From Duganella flavida (GTDB lineage: Bacteria; Pseudomonadota; Gammaproteobacteria; Burkholderiales; Burkholderiaceae_D): a stretch of DNA of 64,000 nt. The notes under the pieces were generated by a model. That model searched no databases. It was not told where the DNA came from and saw only the letters and a program-made list of their open reading frames with translations. The translations under genes and the position numbers were made by a program. Shown here in pieces: positions 19,272 to 28,648 of this stretch. Location of the stretch: the NCBI RefSeq assembly GCF_009857445.1, contig NZ_WWCN01000003.1:248001-312000 (forward strand), written 5' to 3'. The stretch's first letter is position 1. Every line of letters begins with the position of its first letter.

Positions 19272-21250
19272 ATAGCACTAATGGCAAGCAACACTTGAGA
19301 AGAGTTTCAAGGCGACGTTTGTCCCCGGATCAATCATTAACCGAAAAATGGATTGTTCCCAATATTGAAGATATGAGTGAAGAAGACAAGAAAAGATACA
19401 ATAGTTATGCTTCGGCGATAAAGGATTATATATCTGGGTGCCCAGTAAGCTATATTAAAAGTGCATATAAAATAAACATAAGCCATTTGCAGTCGCAAAT
19501 TTGGCGAGCTATTGAATTGGATGATGATGGAATACCTTTCGGTTTTCGAGCACTCATTCCAAATTTACATGTTAAAAAATTACGCAGAACAAAAGATCTA
19601 CCAGTTGGAAGTGAGGCGACATGTGGAGACTGTGCAGGTGCCTTTAAAAAACTAATGGATAAAGAAGATTTGTGGGGTTGGTTGGAATCTCGGGTTCTCA
19701 AACTAGGCCCAGGCCCACATCCAGCAAAAATTACTGCGCTGGAATTGCAGAAAGAACTTACAAAGATCTTGACGGAGCGTGGATATTTAAGAACTGATTA
19801 TCCATTCAACACCAACCGTCCAGCATATTCTAGTATAGGTAGAGCAATAAAACAAATTAAGAGCAATAATTTCAAGGAGGGAGTTTTGGCTGGCTCTAAT
19901 GAAGTCGCAAAAACTAATTTCGACGTGATGAGTGGCAAATCAAAATTTTTTAAAGGCAGGCGCCCATTTGAAGAGGTTGAATGTGATGAGCATAAACTAC
20001 ACGGGATTGCAGGCGTAAATATAATTATTGATGGAGTTTTGAAAACTATACCGACGCCCAGGGCGGTAGGAATTGTAATAATAGATAAATTCACGGGTAT
20101 CCCCCTTGGGGCTACGGTGCACCTTGGCATTGAGGCGAGTGAATCCGCGTTGATCGCAGCAATTAGAAGCGCCATTGTAGATGAACCTGTGATGCTACCG
20201 AACGGCGAACCAGCTCCGTCTTTTCGTGCGTCGGACTATTTGCCAGAGGTAAAAGGTGCGGTATGGGACGTTATGCATTTGGACAATGCAAAAATCCATG
20301 TAAGCAACGCGTATTTCGAAGCTGAAAAAAGACTTGGGTGCCAGACCTGTTTCGGACCCTTGCGTAGCTGGAGCGCACGACCAAATATCGAATCTACTTT
20401 TGGAAATTTAGTAAATCAATATTTCAGCGCGACTCCATCCTTTACAGGTGCCGGAAGCAGTCATGATGGCCGATCCCAGCCAGCACAGGAGGCAGGGAAT
20501 TGGTATATTGACCTCCCCGTACTTTGTAAACTATTTTACAGCTCGTTAGGTGCCATTACTCTTGCTAACTCAGCAGGAACGCTGTACGAACGTCGGATCG
20601 ACGTAATTCAAAATTATGTTCACGGCCCAACGCGGCCAATATTAAGACGCCTCCCGCCACCGACAGCAAACACGCCAGAGATTGGCACGTCAATAGAATA
20701 TGCAACCGTAAAACGTCGCTCTGAACAAAATCCCAATTTTTACATAAATAGAAACGGGAAATATACTAATCAGATATTGGCGAAAAGGGCTGATTTACTT
20801 GGTGAAAAAATAATTGTACATATATCGCCCAATGTGCGAACACTTTCAGCATTCTTGCGTAACGGTAAGCCTTTAGGTGAATTGATTGCGGATGGTGTTT
20901 GGGGTGGCTTCGATCATACTTCTGAGTTAAGGAAAGCCATTGAAAAAGACAAGGATAAGAAATTTGGCCATTACGGCGAGAAAGCAACTGTCGCCCAGAG
21001 CTTCTTGGAGGATTTAGGGAGGCGAGTGCTTAACGAGGCAGAAAAGAAAAAGAATGGAAAAGTGGTAGATGCCGGATTGAAATTAGCTCGCTATATGGAG
21101 GCAGCAAAAGTCCCCGTCTTAGATATCGAATCTAAAAAATACGAAGAAGAAAAATCTAAAGAGCAAGGCAACCAAAAAAGTAGTGCCATAGAGCGGGCCC
21201 GCCTCGCACGTAAAGCTTTGGAAAATATGAGGAGAAGTAGAAATGAATGA
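19268..21250 (+). CDS. TnsB/TniA-like DDE transposase
   Basis: A 660-aa retroviral-integrase-fold transposase. The catalytic DDE triad is visible at about D240 (EVECDEHKL), D339 (MHLDNAKIH) and E375 (RPNIESTFG), and the N-terminal third is probably made of DNA-binding helical domains. It is translationally coupled with the TnsA-like gene before and the ATPase after it. Its codon use is clearly AT-richer than the flanking catabolic genes, showing foreign origin. It should cut and join the 3' ends of the element. Confidence 0.88.
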   Translation: MNSTNGKQHLRRVSRRRLSPDQSLTEKWIVPNIEDMSEEDKKRYNSYASAIKDYISGCPVSYIKSAYKINISHLQSQIWRAIELDDDGIPFGFRALIPNLHVKKLRRTKDLPVGSEATCGDCAGAFKKLMDKEDLWGWLESRVLKLGPGPHPAKITALELQKELTKILTERGYLRTDYPFNTNRPAYSSIGRAIKQIKSNNFKEGVLAGSNEVAKTNFDVMSGKSKFFKGRRPFEEVECDEHKLHGIAGVNIIIDGVLKTIPTPRAVGIVIIDKFTGIPLGATVHLGIEASESALIAAIRSAIVDEPVMLPNGEPAPSFRASDYLPEVKGAVWDVMHLDNAKIHVSNAYFEAEKRLGCQTCFGPLRSWSARPNIESTFGNLVNQYFSATPSFTGAGSSHDGRSQPAQEAGNWYIDLPVLCKLFYSSLGAITLANSAGTLYERRIDVIQNYVHGPTRPILRRLPPPTANTPEIGTSIEYATVKRRSEQNPNFYINRNGKYTNQILAKRADLLGEKIIVHISPNVRTLSAFLRNGKPLGELIADGVWGGFDHTSELRKAIEKDKDKKFGHYGEKATVAQSFLEDLGRRVLNEAEKKKNGKVVDAGLKLARYMEAAKVPVLDIESKKYEEEKSKEQGNQKSSAIERARLARKALENMRRSRNE

Positions 21251-22235
21251 TTTTTCTGAAAACTCTGAATCCGATAAAAAATATCGATTCCCAATTGCGA
21301 AGCGTGACTATATGGTAGTTACTCCTATGATGCTTGAACTATTTGAAATTGTTTCTAATGATGTAAATAATATGGAAACTGGTATATGTGTTTGGTCAAC
21401 TTCTAGATTCGGTAAAACCACGGCCAAGGAATATGTTATCAATGAACTAAAAAGGAAAAATAAATCGTTGACTACAATTGATATTTCTATGGGCACTATC
21501 GCAAGAGATAGTGCTGCAAACTTTTTTATGTATTTTGAAAGGGCAGGTCTGATTTCCCTTGACGATGAACAAAGTACTGGTGATTATGTTTCAGACATTT
21601 CCCGAAGATTACTTGTAATAACATCACAAAGGCAAGAGCCACGCGTTTTGATAACAATCGATGAGGCACATAAAATGACAGGAAAGAGATATTTCTTCCT
21701 GATGGATCTGACGAACGAATTGGAGAGACTAGGTATGGCTCCAATAGTATTTTCGATAGGTCAACCAGAAATCCTGGAACTTCGAAGCAATTTCGTGTCA
21801 AAGAAGAAAAAAGAAATCGTTGGACGATTTTTAGAAGATCCCATCGCGCTTCTGGGAGTAAGTTGCGAAGACTCTTTTCGTCAGGTACTTGAGTGCTACG
21901 ATAATCATAATAAGATGGAATTTCCTCGTGGGAGCGGAATATGTATAACTGCCGTCTTTGCATTTAATCAGTACAGATCTGGCTTGCGACTAGAGAATTT
22001 CGCAAAAGCCGCATGGCAGGCAATCACAAGCGCTGCTAATAGTTTGCAATTAAATCCAATGGTCGGAATGAAATCATTGGTGAAAATAATACAATGTGCG
22101 TTAACTAATATAGCGGCGAATTCCAGTATTGATGATGTAAATACAGAAGAATGGTGGGCTGAAATCTTGGATCAATCTGGGTATCTTAAGCAGCTTGCTC
22201 GCAACGCAGGAGATGGCTCCGATGTCGAAACATAA
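21243..22235 (+). CDS. TnsC/TniB-like AAA+ ATPase of transposition
   Basis: A 330-aa regulator ATPase that would link target selection to the TnsB transposase. Walker A lies at about residues 51-60 (STSRFGKTT, with serine in place of the usual first glycine) and Walker B at 136-143 (LITIDEAH). The gene overlaps tnsB-like by eight bases and the tniQ-like gene follows in overlap, so all four proteins are coordinately made. Confidence 0.87.
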   Translation: MNDFSENSESDKKYRFPIAKRDYMVVTPMMLELFEIVSNDVNNMETGICVWSTSRFGKTTAKEYVINELKRKNKSLTTIDISMGTIARDSAANFFMYFERAGLISLDDEQSTGDYVSDISRRLLVITSQRQEPRVLITIDEAHKMTGKRYFFLMDLTNELERLGMAPIVFSIGQPEILELRSNFVSKKKKEIVGRFLEDPIALLGVSCEDSFRQVLECYDNHNKMEFPRGSGICITAVFAFNQYRSGLRLENFAKAAWQAITSAANSLQLNPMVGMKSLVKIIQCALTNIAANSSIDDVNTEEWWAEILDQSGYLKQLARNAGDGSDVET

Positions 22236-23541
22236 TCATCTTACTGAATCATTACGATATTGGGTTCCAGCTTGGTCAAACCCATTCGAGTCGCCTGTTT
22301 CGATGTATCAAAAAATTGCGTGGATAAATGCTATTTGCATTTCAGATTATAGATTACTTTCCAACACTAGTTCATGCATGCACGAACGTGCGAATTTACA
22401 CGCTCGGCTATATGAAAATTTGGAAGAGCGTTATCGAGCCCCCGACATTTGGCTGTGGGACGCAGCACACTTTTCGCATGCCATATGCCCCGAGTGCATT
22501 TCTTGTGGATACTGGTCTGAACTACCTCAGATCGCCGGATTAAACCTGTGTCCGATTCATGAAAATCGGCTTCAATGCAGATGCCAACACTGTCTAAATC
22601 CAATTTTCTTTGGCCATCCTACATTTCCGAAAACAGTTGCTTTTGTCTGTAGATCATGTGGTATGGCAATTGCTGGCGAATTAAGTGACGCCAGCAAAAA
22701 GTGGAATACGTTATCACGCGATGTCTTGATTAATAGGTTTGGCACGCTCGATGCCGTTGCTCAGCGGTTAAAAAAAATTGCTTCTGGCTTTTATAGTTTT
22801 CCATGTGAAACGGAGATAAAGGATTATAGGATTATCCTTGAATTACTCAGCCAAGGAGAAATTCGAGAAAATCCGGAAAACCAAAGCCTTTTTGGAAATT
22901 ACCCCAAGGAAAGAGCAACGGCTATTGCTTTTCTATTGCCAAGTAACGCAGCTACACTTAAAGCTGAGTTAGAGGATTATAAAAAGGCCCAAGCATGGGA
23001 GCTTTCACGTAAGTGCGAAGTTGTTGGCTTATCTCCGAAAAACCCAACTTATTCCATGACACGCTTTTCTGCAAGAGAAGAATATCTTGACTATTACGCC
23101 AATTCATCATTTTCCACTAATGTACAGAAACTTATCAACGCTTTCCAAGATGAATCAGAGCTGCGATTGAGTATGCGGCTTGATGTATTAAAATCATTGA
23201 AAGGAGCACAAATTCTAGTAGAAGATGACCTAATCCAGGAACAGGTCATAGATATTGTTATGTCGTTGTCAACGTGGCAGTTCGCCAGGATATTAGTTCA
23301 AGTTAACGAAATTTGTGAGAACTTGAATTTAAAGATATCCGGTAACGTAATAGATGAAAAAACACAAGAGTACATCGGGAATTTACCTTTTGGCATTCAA
23401 TTAAAAACAGCGCGACTAGATGACCAGCGATTCCGATTTTATATTCCATCCCGCTCTTGGATTCCGCCGTTTAGAATTCGAAAGAAAAATAGTAAAATTG
23501 AATTAACCATATTCAATATTCTTCCAGCGTTACTCGCGTAG
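22222..23541 (+). CDS. TniQ/TnsD-like target-selection protein
   Basis: A 439-aa zinc-binding protein of the TniQ family. Cysteine/histidine pairs for zinc binding are seen around residues 80-150: CPECISCGYW, LCPIHENRLQCRCQHC and CRSCG. The ATG at 22222 is preferred because AGGAG precedes it at proper spacing; the frame is open back to 22195. TniQ proteins of about this size guide Tn7-like elements to a target site, here unknown. The C-terminal half is not recognisable. Confidence 0.82.
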   Translation: MSKHNHLTESLRYWVPAWSNPFESPVSMYQKIAWINAICISDYRLLSNTSSCMHERANLHARLYENLEERYRAPDIWLWDAAHFSHAICPECISCGYWSELPQIAGLNLCPIHENRLQCRCQHCLNPIFFGHPTFPKTVAFVCRSCGMAIAGELSDASKKWNTLSRDVLINRFGTLDAVAQRLKKIASGFYSFPCETEIKDYRIILELLSQGEIRENPENQSLFGNYPKERATAIAFLLPSNAATLKAELEDYKKAQAWELSRKCEVVGLSPKNPTYSMTRFSAREEYLDYYANSSFSTNVQKLINAFQDESELRLSMRLDVLKSLKGAQILVEDDLIQEQVIDIVMSLSTWQFARILVQVNEICENLNLKISGNVIDEKTQEYIGNLPFGIQLKTARLDDQRFRFYIPSRSWIPPFRIRKKNSKIELTIFNILPALLA

Positions 23542-23912
23542 GCTGCTCTGGGAACTGAGAATCAGAACTCTAAGTTGTGTCGACGCCCCCTTTGGGGAAG
23601 CACAGGTACTTGTTACGGGGGATGGACGTGCGAGGAAAATGCCGCGCACCGTCCATACGAGTGAGAATAGCTCTAAGCGAAACATCAAAGCGCCGGGTGA
23701 ACTTGGTTCTCGATAGTAGCAGTTTGAATCCCCACCATCCTCCTAGACAGTCCGCAGCCTTAACGAATGTCGCCTAACGAAATGCATCAATTTCATCGTA
23801 TGCTACGCATGTTGATTTGCATCCAAAACTGATAATCATCTAGGCGTCCTCCCTTCGGCCAGGCTGGGGAATAAAGTCACGGTACGACTCCGAACTTATC
23901 GAGGAGGACGTC
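23542..23912. other. non-coding stretch after the transposition operon, with hairpins
   Basis: 371 bases without a gene. It contains a short CCCC/GGGG hairpin (23586-23597), an imperfect stem-loop ATGGACG...CGTCCAT (about 23623-23657) and an imperfect inverted repeat around ATGCATCAA...TTGATTTGCAT (23781-23821). None matches the left-end sequence near 18077. The last 70 bases look like the leader of the IS110 fragment, ending in a GAGGAGG ribosome site. Confidence 0.4.
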
Positions 23913-24248
23913 ATGTTATTTTGTGGCATTGATCTTCATTCCAACAACTGCCTTGTTATCGTCGTCTCCGACGACAACGACAAGGTGGTGTATTCCAACC
24001 GGTTGCCCAACGATCTGGCAACCGTCTGCACAGCGCTCGGCTCGTATCAGCAAGAGCTATCTGGCGTAGTCGTGGAGTGCACGTACAACTGGTACTGGCT
24101 GGTCGATGGCTTGGTGGCATCCGGATATTCGCTTCACTTGACCAACACCACTGAAATAAAACAATATGCTGGTCTCTAGCATCGCGACGACGAGTCCGAT
24201 GCACGTCATCTGGCGCACGTTCTCCGCCTTGGTCTGCCGACGGAAGGC
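23913..24248 (+). pseudogene. N-terminal relic of an IS110-family transposase
   Basis: Encodes the DEDD-type N-terminal domain of IS110 transposases: GIDLHSNN, VVVECTYNWYWL, NTTEIKQYAGL and, after an in-frame TAG at 24177, HRDDESDARHLAHVLRLGLP. The stop codon and the abrupt change of frame at about 24249, where an IS21-like fragment begins, show that the gene is dead. The C-terminal serine-containing domain is missing. Confidence 0.85.
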
Positions 24249-24250
24249 GT

Positions 24251-24510
24251 TTGGGCATCTCGCGAAACACCGTCCGGCGCTACCTGCGCTCGGAAACCAT
24301 CGAGCCGGCCTACGCCGAGCAACGCTCCAAAAGCGCCATCCACCAATACGCTTTCCAACTTTCGGCAATGCTCAATACCGAGGCGGCGCGATCACATAAG
24401 CAGCGGCGCACGCTGGAACAAATTCACGAAGATCTGAAAAATCTGGGATTCGAGGGATCATACGACAGGGGCGCGGCGTTCGCGAGAACCTGGAGGGGGG
24501 GGATTCGAGA
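24251..24510 (+). pseudogene. relic of an IS21-family (IstA-like) transposase
   Basis: Begins without a start at GISRNTVRRYLRS, the end of the HTH domain of IstA proteins, and continues through EPAYAEQRS, LNTEAARSHKQRRT and LGFEGSYDR, all typical of the region before the integrase core. Similarity ends near AFARTW at about 24495. Both ends of the gene are lost. The join with the IS110 fragment is exact and in a different frame, showing insertion or deletion between two older elements. Confidence 0.75.
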
Positions 24511-24559
24511 GGGGCAACCCGGCAAGCAAACGAACAAATATATCCCAGAAAGAGCTAAG

Positions 24560-24802
24560 TCAGAGGCCGGTATCTTCAAGCAACTGTAGCAATGTGACGT
24601 TTAATGCTTTAGCTAACGCAATGAGAGTGAGCAGTGTGGGATTGTTGTCGCCCCTCTCAATGGCCGAGACGTAACTAAGGTTAAGATCGGCAGCTTGCGC
24701 CAATCCTTCCTGAGTTAGCTTTCGCTCCATTCGTATCGCCCTAACCGTCTTACCCATTGCGATTAAGGGAGGCTGCCGCCGTTTTGTTGATAGGGTAGTC
24801 AC
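24560..24802 (-). CDS. XRE-family helix-turn-helix protein
   Basis: An 80-aa Cro/CI-type DNA-binding protein, nearly all HTH domain: RKLTQEGLAQAADLNLSYVSAIERGDNNPTLLTLIALAKALN. An internal start at MGKTVRA (24757) would remove 15 basic residues. It stands alone beside insertion-sequence relics. It might be an antitoxin or a small regulator; no partner is adjacent. Confidence 0.75.
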   Translation of the reverse strand: MTTLSTKRRQPPLIAMGKTVRAIRMERKLTQEGLAQAADLNLSYVSAIERGDNNPTLLTLIALAKALNVTLLQLLEDTGL

Positions 24803-25029
24803 GCGTCGATGATCGCGATATACTCTCGCCTAATCTAGCGGATATATCCGTTATTTCGGTTTTTCTTAGGCCAGCTCTATGACTTTGTTGACTTTAAATT
24901 ACTTATCCACGCTACCCCGCGCAGCACATAGGTCTTTTAGGCCAGTTGAAATGCGTACATCTATGAGGAAAATATTCATCTCGATCGCTCGCCCGCTCGG
25001 GCATTGAGACTTCAAAAAGAGGAAAAGTA

Positions 25030-25254
25030 ATGACGCCAGCAGAGCGTAGATATTTAGGAACGGCACTAGTCAACCTACATGCCAAGATTAGTAACAGGGC
25101 ATCCCTTAATTCCGCGATTTCGGAATACAACATCCACGTCGGACGCAAAGATGGGCGAGCCGTCACCGAGATGGAACTTCGGTCCGTCCTCTCACAGGTT
25201 TCATGGGCGATCGACGGCGAAGATAGCTTGGTTATTCTGCGTAGGGTGAGCTAA
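25030..25254 (+). CDS. small hypothetical protein
   Basis: A 74-aa protein with no recognised domain. An AAGAGGAAAAG ribosome site precedes the ATG. The sequence is polar and mixed (MTPAERRYLGTALVNLHAK start; EMELRSVLSQVSWAIDGEDSLVILRRV end), compatible with a small folded protein. It lies alone between the XRE gene and the CAP-domain lipoprotein gene. Confidence 0.5.
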   Translation: MTPAERRYLGTALVNLHAKISNRASLNSAISEYNIHVGRKDGRAVTEMELRSVLSQVSWAIDGEDSLVILRRVS

Positions 25255-25490
25255 ATGGAAAGGAGAAGTAACTCATAGTTTCGGGGGAAATCCCTCGCCG
25301 CCAATGAAATTTCATTGATCATTGAACGTTTACCGGAGTCGTTCATTAGCACAGGCCAGACGATCGGAATGAGTGCGCGCCAATTGGTCCTGACGTTGCC
25401 CCAAAAACCTTTTGCTGCGAGGTGTTGAGAAGCACCCTGCGGTTTATGTAGACGAGCTTGATAGCTCAATTTCCAAGAGAGGGATGTACT

Positions 25491-26528
25491 TTGCGAAGTA
25501 AGAACAACTTTATGCTGCTCGTAGCGGTAACACTGACAGCCTGCGGTGGTGGCTCGACACCAGCTCAGCAACCGAATGTGACGCCAATCGTAACGCCGCC
25601 CGCAGTCAATGCGAACGAGCTAGTCCAAAGCGTGCCCGTTCCAAACTACTCAAGCGACAGTGGGAATCTAGTCGTATTCAACGCTGTAAATGCACTTCGT
25701 GAAAAAGTGGGATCTGGACTGCTCAGCCAGAATGGCGCTCTCGACAAGTCGGCGCTCGCTCATTGGAACTACCTCGACATCAATACCATCGTTAGCCTGC
25801 ATAGCGAGGCAGAGGGCAAGATGGGATTCACCGGCGTTGATGCAACTGCACGCGCGAAGGCTGCGGGATACTCAAGCGCATATGTCGACGAAGTTATTTT
25901 CGGCACAAATGGCGCCAGCAACTTCGCGGGCTGTACCGCGAGCTGGGCAAATAGCGTTTACCACATCGGAGTCCTCTTTTCGGGCATGCGCGACATCGGT
26001 ATCTCCGCGCTTAATACGAAAGATGATCCGATTTACGGCAAATATACGGTATGCGTCGCGGACTTCTCAATGGCCACGTCAAAAGCAGAGCAGTTGCCGG
26101 CTGACGGCACAATCCGCGTCTACCCGTATGCAGACCAGACTGCTGTTCCAATTGTCTTCTACAACCAGGCCGAATCTCCCATACCGCTTCCCCAATACCA
26201 GGAGCTTGGTACGCCAGTTACTCTAAATTTCAAAACCAAATCCTTCGTAGCGTCTGGCGTAAAGCCAGCTATCGCCGTCACACAATTGAATATAACTCCG
26301 GCCGGTGGGCAAGCTTTGTCGGCGCGCATTCTAGCAAATACAGCTAGCGGCACTTTTACATCGACCGGTCCTGAGCTGACAGCAGACGATCATATGGCTG
26401 CATATGCGCTCACCATTGTCCCTGTGGCCCGGATGGCCGCGAATACAGTTTATACCGTTTCGTTCTCTGGCACCGTAAATGGCACTGCGCTGTCAAAGTC
26501 TTGGAAATTCACAACCGCGGCAAATTAA
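25491..26528 (+). CDS. CAP (SCP/PR1)-domain lipoprotein
   Basis: A 345-aa exported protein starting at a TTG after GAGAGGGA, giving a short lipoprotein signal with lipobox LTAC (lipidated cysteine about residue 18). A threonine/proline-rich linker is followed by a CAP-like domain (about 50-190: VNALREKVGSGLL, ALDKSALAHWNYLDI, GYSSAYVDEVIFG, GVLFSGMRDIGIS) and a C-terminal beta-rich region. Family members are secreted proteins of varied function. There is no operon partner. Confidence 0.78.
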   Translation: MRSKNNFMLLVAVTLTACGGGSTPAQQPNVTPIVTPPAVNANELVQSVPVPNYSSDSGNLVVFNAVNALREKVGSGLLSQNGALDKSALAHWNYLDINTIVSLHSEAEGKMGFTGVDATARAKAAGYSSAYVDEVIFGTNGASNFAGCTASWANSVYHIGVLFSGMRDIGISALNTKDDPIYGKYTVCVADFSMATSKAEQLPADGTIRVYPYADQTAVPIVFYNQAESPIPLPQYQELGTPVTLNFKTKSFVASGVKPAIAVTQLNITPAGGQALSARILANTASGTFTSTGPELTADDHMAAYALTIVPVARMAANTVYTVSFSGTVNGTALSKSWKFTTAAN

Positions 26529-26584
26529 TCACGCCGGCCTCCCGTTATTGGGCGGCCGTTTCCTTGAGCTGTTGAGGGGTAGCT

Positions 26585-27070
26585 ATGTCGATGTGGGGAA
26601 ATGATTCAGGTGGTCGTGACACAAGCCATCTCTATCTCGGATTGGCAATGGGAGCAGTAGACCGCGCCAACCGAGCAGAAGACGAAAATGATAAATTATA
26701 CGCAGCGGTTGCTGATGTCTACGCAAACAAAATCGTGTGGCAGGCAATTGCGATAGCATATCGGCAGCTCTGCGAAGCGATGCTCGATGAGCTCGCATCG
26801 GCTACTGAACCAAAGCACCTAAACAACCCAGCGCATGCCGGCACGCGTACTCTTTTTATCCGGAACGCTCTTGAGCAACAAATCAGCGGTGCCACAAAAT
26901 TCTATCAAGACAATGGTCACGCCAAGAAATGGCCGGGCCTGCTCGATAAAGTTAGAGGTAGAGCCTTGACGAAAGTCGAAGATATGATTTTTAAAATGGA
27001 TTTGCATGCCGACGGACACTTCCGAGCGGCGCGACGTAGGGCCGGCAGTACAGGCAAACGCAATCGATAA
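26585..27070 (+). CDS. hypothetical protein preceding a metallophosphoesterase
   Basis: A 161-aa mostly helical protein, not recognised. It starts MSMWGNDSGGRDTSHLYLG and ends in a basic tail (RAARRRAGSTGKRNR). A GAGGGGTAGCT site precedes the ATG. Its stop overlaps the next start as TAATG, so it is coupled to the phosphoesterase gene and probably works with it. Confidence 0.65.
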   Translation: MSMWGNDSGGRDTSHLYLGLAMGAVDRANRAEDENDKLYAAVADVYANKIVWQAIAIAYRQLCEAMLDELASATEPKHLNNPAHAGTRTLFIRNALEQQISGATKFYQDNGHAKKWPGLLDKVRGRALTKVEDMIFKMDLHADGHFRAARRRAGSTGKRNR

Positions 27071-27774
27071 TGGGAGGAGCTGTGCACACCCAAAAGAACA
27101 TGCCGGAGATCTGGTTTGCTGGAGATTGCCACGGCAAGTTTGCACATATCGTGTCTGCGGCACATAAGTTGCGGCCAGACGGCATTGTGTTCCTGGGGGA
27201 CCTTGATTGTCCAAGTCCGCTGCAAGACGAGCTCGGAGATTTGCCTGAGCATATCGAAGTAGCGTATATCCCCGGCAATCACGACAGTGATTCCGAATCG
27301 AATTGGGACAATCTAACAGCCAGCGGATTTCTAAACCTGCACAGCACTATTGCAAAGGTAGCCGGCGTGCGCATCGCCGGTCTGGGGGGCGTATTCAGAA
27401 AGCCTTGGAACCCGCGCAATCAGACTGTGGTCGATCCATTATTCAGCGGGGCCGAATACGCAAAAACGCTCGGCAAAGGAAATCTGTTCCGAGGCGGCTT
27501 ACCACTGCGGCACCGTACGACGATTTTTCCCGCTGATGTTTTTGAGCTCTCCCAACATTCGGCGGATGTACTCGTTACTCATGAAGCACCTGATCTGCAC
27601 GAGCTTGGATTCAATACGATTACTCAACTCGCCCAGCGCATGCGTGTAGCGAAGGCATTTCACGGGCATTTACACCAGTCGATCAGTTACCTGTCAAGTC
27701 CATGGCAGGCGGTGGGTTTCCGCAGCATCGTCAACCTTTGCGGAGAGGTCATTTACCCTGGCGGCGATACTTGA
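27070..27774 (+). CDS. calcineurin-like metallophosphoesterase
   Basis: A 234-aa di-metal phosphoesterase with the family motifs in order: AGDCHGKF, FLGDLD, IPGNHDSD, VTHEAPDLH and FHGHLHQS. The substrate (nucleotide, RNA/DNA end or phosphoprotein) is unknown. The ATG overlaps the previous stop; a GTG at 27082 with the ribosome site GGGAGGAG before it is an equally good start and would shorten the protein by four residues. It forms a small transcription unit with the genes at 26585 and 27829. Confidence 0.85.
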   Translation: MGGAVHTQKNMPEIWFAGDCHGKFAHIVSAAHKLRPDGIVFLGDLDCPSPLQDELGDLPEHIEVAYIPGNHDSDSESNWDNLTASGFLNLHSTIAKVAGVRIAGLGGVFRKPWNPRNQTVVDPLFSGAEYAKTLGKGNLFRGGLPLRHRTTIFPADVFELSQHSADVLVTHEAPDLHELGFNTITQLAQRMRVAKAFHGHLHQSISYLSSPWQAVGFRSIVNLCGEVIYPGGDT

Positions 27775-27828
27775 TGCAGCCATCCAAAGTTCGCGTCGCA
27801 TACAAATCAACTCACGGTAAAGGTCGAA

Positions 27829-28491
27829 ATGCAAAAGGTACTTTCACAGCAGGCAGTCGAAGAAGATGTCCAAAAAGTGATCTCATCACTCGGCACTGTC
27901 CCAACCGTTACAGCTATTGAGCTTATTCGTGCCTTGCAGCAGAAAGAGCGCGCGCCCAATATGGCGCCGATCATCTCCGCATTTCTGAGTCATGCAACAG
28001 CGGATCTAATTGCGCGCATCTGTCTCGCTCCAGATGCGAATATGAAAGAAGTGTCTAATTTAATCGAGTCCATTGTTGCATTCGCCGGCAGTATTGGCTG
28101 CAGCCGTACGTCGACACTCGATATTGAGCTGCGGCGTGTGTTCGTTCCAATGGACTTTCCGGCCCAGCCGCGGGGGGCAGCGCTTAGCGGAGCAAATCCC
28201 AAGGTGGCCTTGGTCTCATACGGCGGCAAGTACTACGAGCCAGGCACAGCGCCGCCAGAGGTACTATCGCGCTGGGAGGTGGCCGAAGATCTCGCGCATC
28301 AGTTTGTTGAGAGATGCAGAATAACTGAAAAAGGGAAGTATTCTCATCTGTCCCGGCATGAAATCCTTCAACAGTATTTAGACAGACTACTTCAGGCTGG
28401 TTGGGGAACCGACTCCGACATGCGTTGGGTCATTCGCAGAACCGCCGTTTTGCTCGAATGGGATATTCCCGATGAGGCAAAATTACGCTAG
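27829..28491 (+). CDS. hypothetical protein, third gene of metallophosphoesterase unit
   Basis: A 220-aa protein without recognised domain. It looks helical at both ends, with a central GGKYYEPGTAPPEVLSRWEVAEDLAHQFVERC segment of about 30 residues before a C-terminal LSRHEILQQYLDRLLQAGWG. It follows the phosphoesterase by 54 bases on the same strand and has an AAGGTCGAA ribosome site. A joint role with the two genes before it is inferred from position only. Confidence 0.6.
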   Translation: MQKVLSQQAVEEDVQKVISSLGTVPTVTAIELIRALQQKERAPNMAPIISAFLSHATADLIARICLAPDANMKEVSNLIESIVAFAGSIGCSRTSTLDIELRRVFVPMDFPAQPRGAALSGANPKVALVSYGGKYYEPGTAPPEVLSRWEVAEDLAHQFVERCRITEKGKYSHLSRHEILQQYLDRLLQAGWGTDSDMRWVIRRTAVLLEWDIPDEAKLR

Positions 28492-28648
28492 CCCGCGCAA
28501 TGAGTTACCGTGTGAGTTTCCGGCTCGGTCTGAAGTCGCCGATGCCAGTTCCTGAAACTACCGCGAATGATCACTGCAAATATCAAGGACGCATGATCAC
28601 TTTATGGGTCCGTTCGAGCGTCGATGTATCTCTTGCGCGAAAGTTCTA

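Noticed and set aside
18609..24000. CRISPR-associated transposon (CAST)
   Set aside because: No cas genes and no repeat-spacer array in or around the Tn7-like operon; TniQ alone does not imply RNA guidance.
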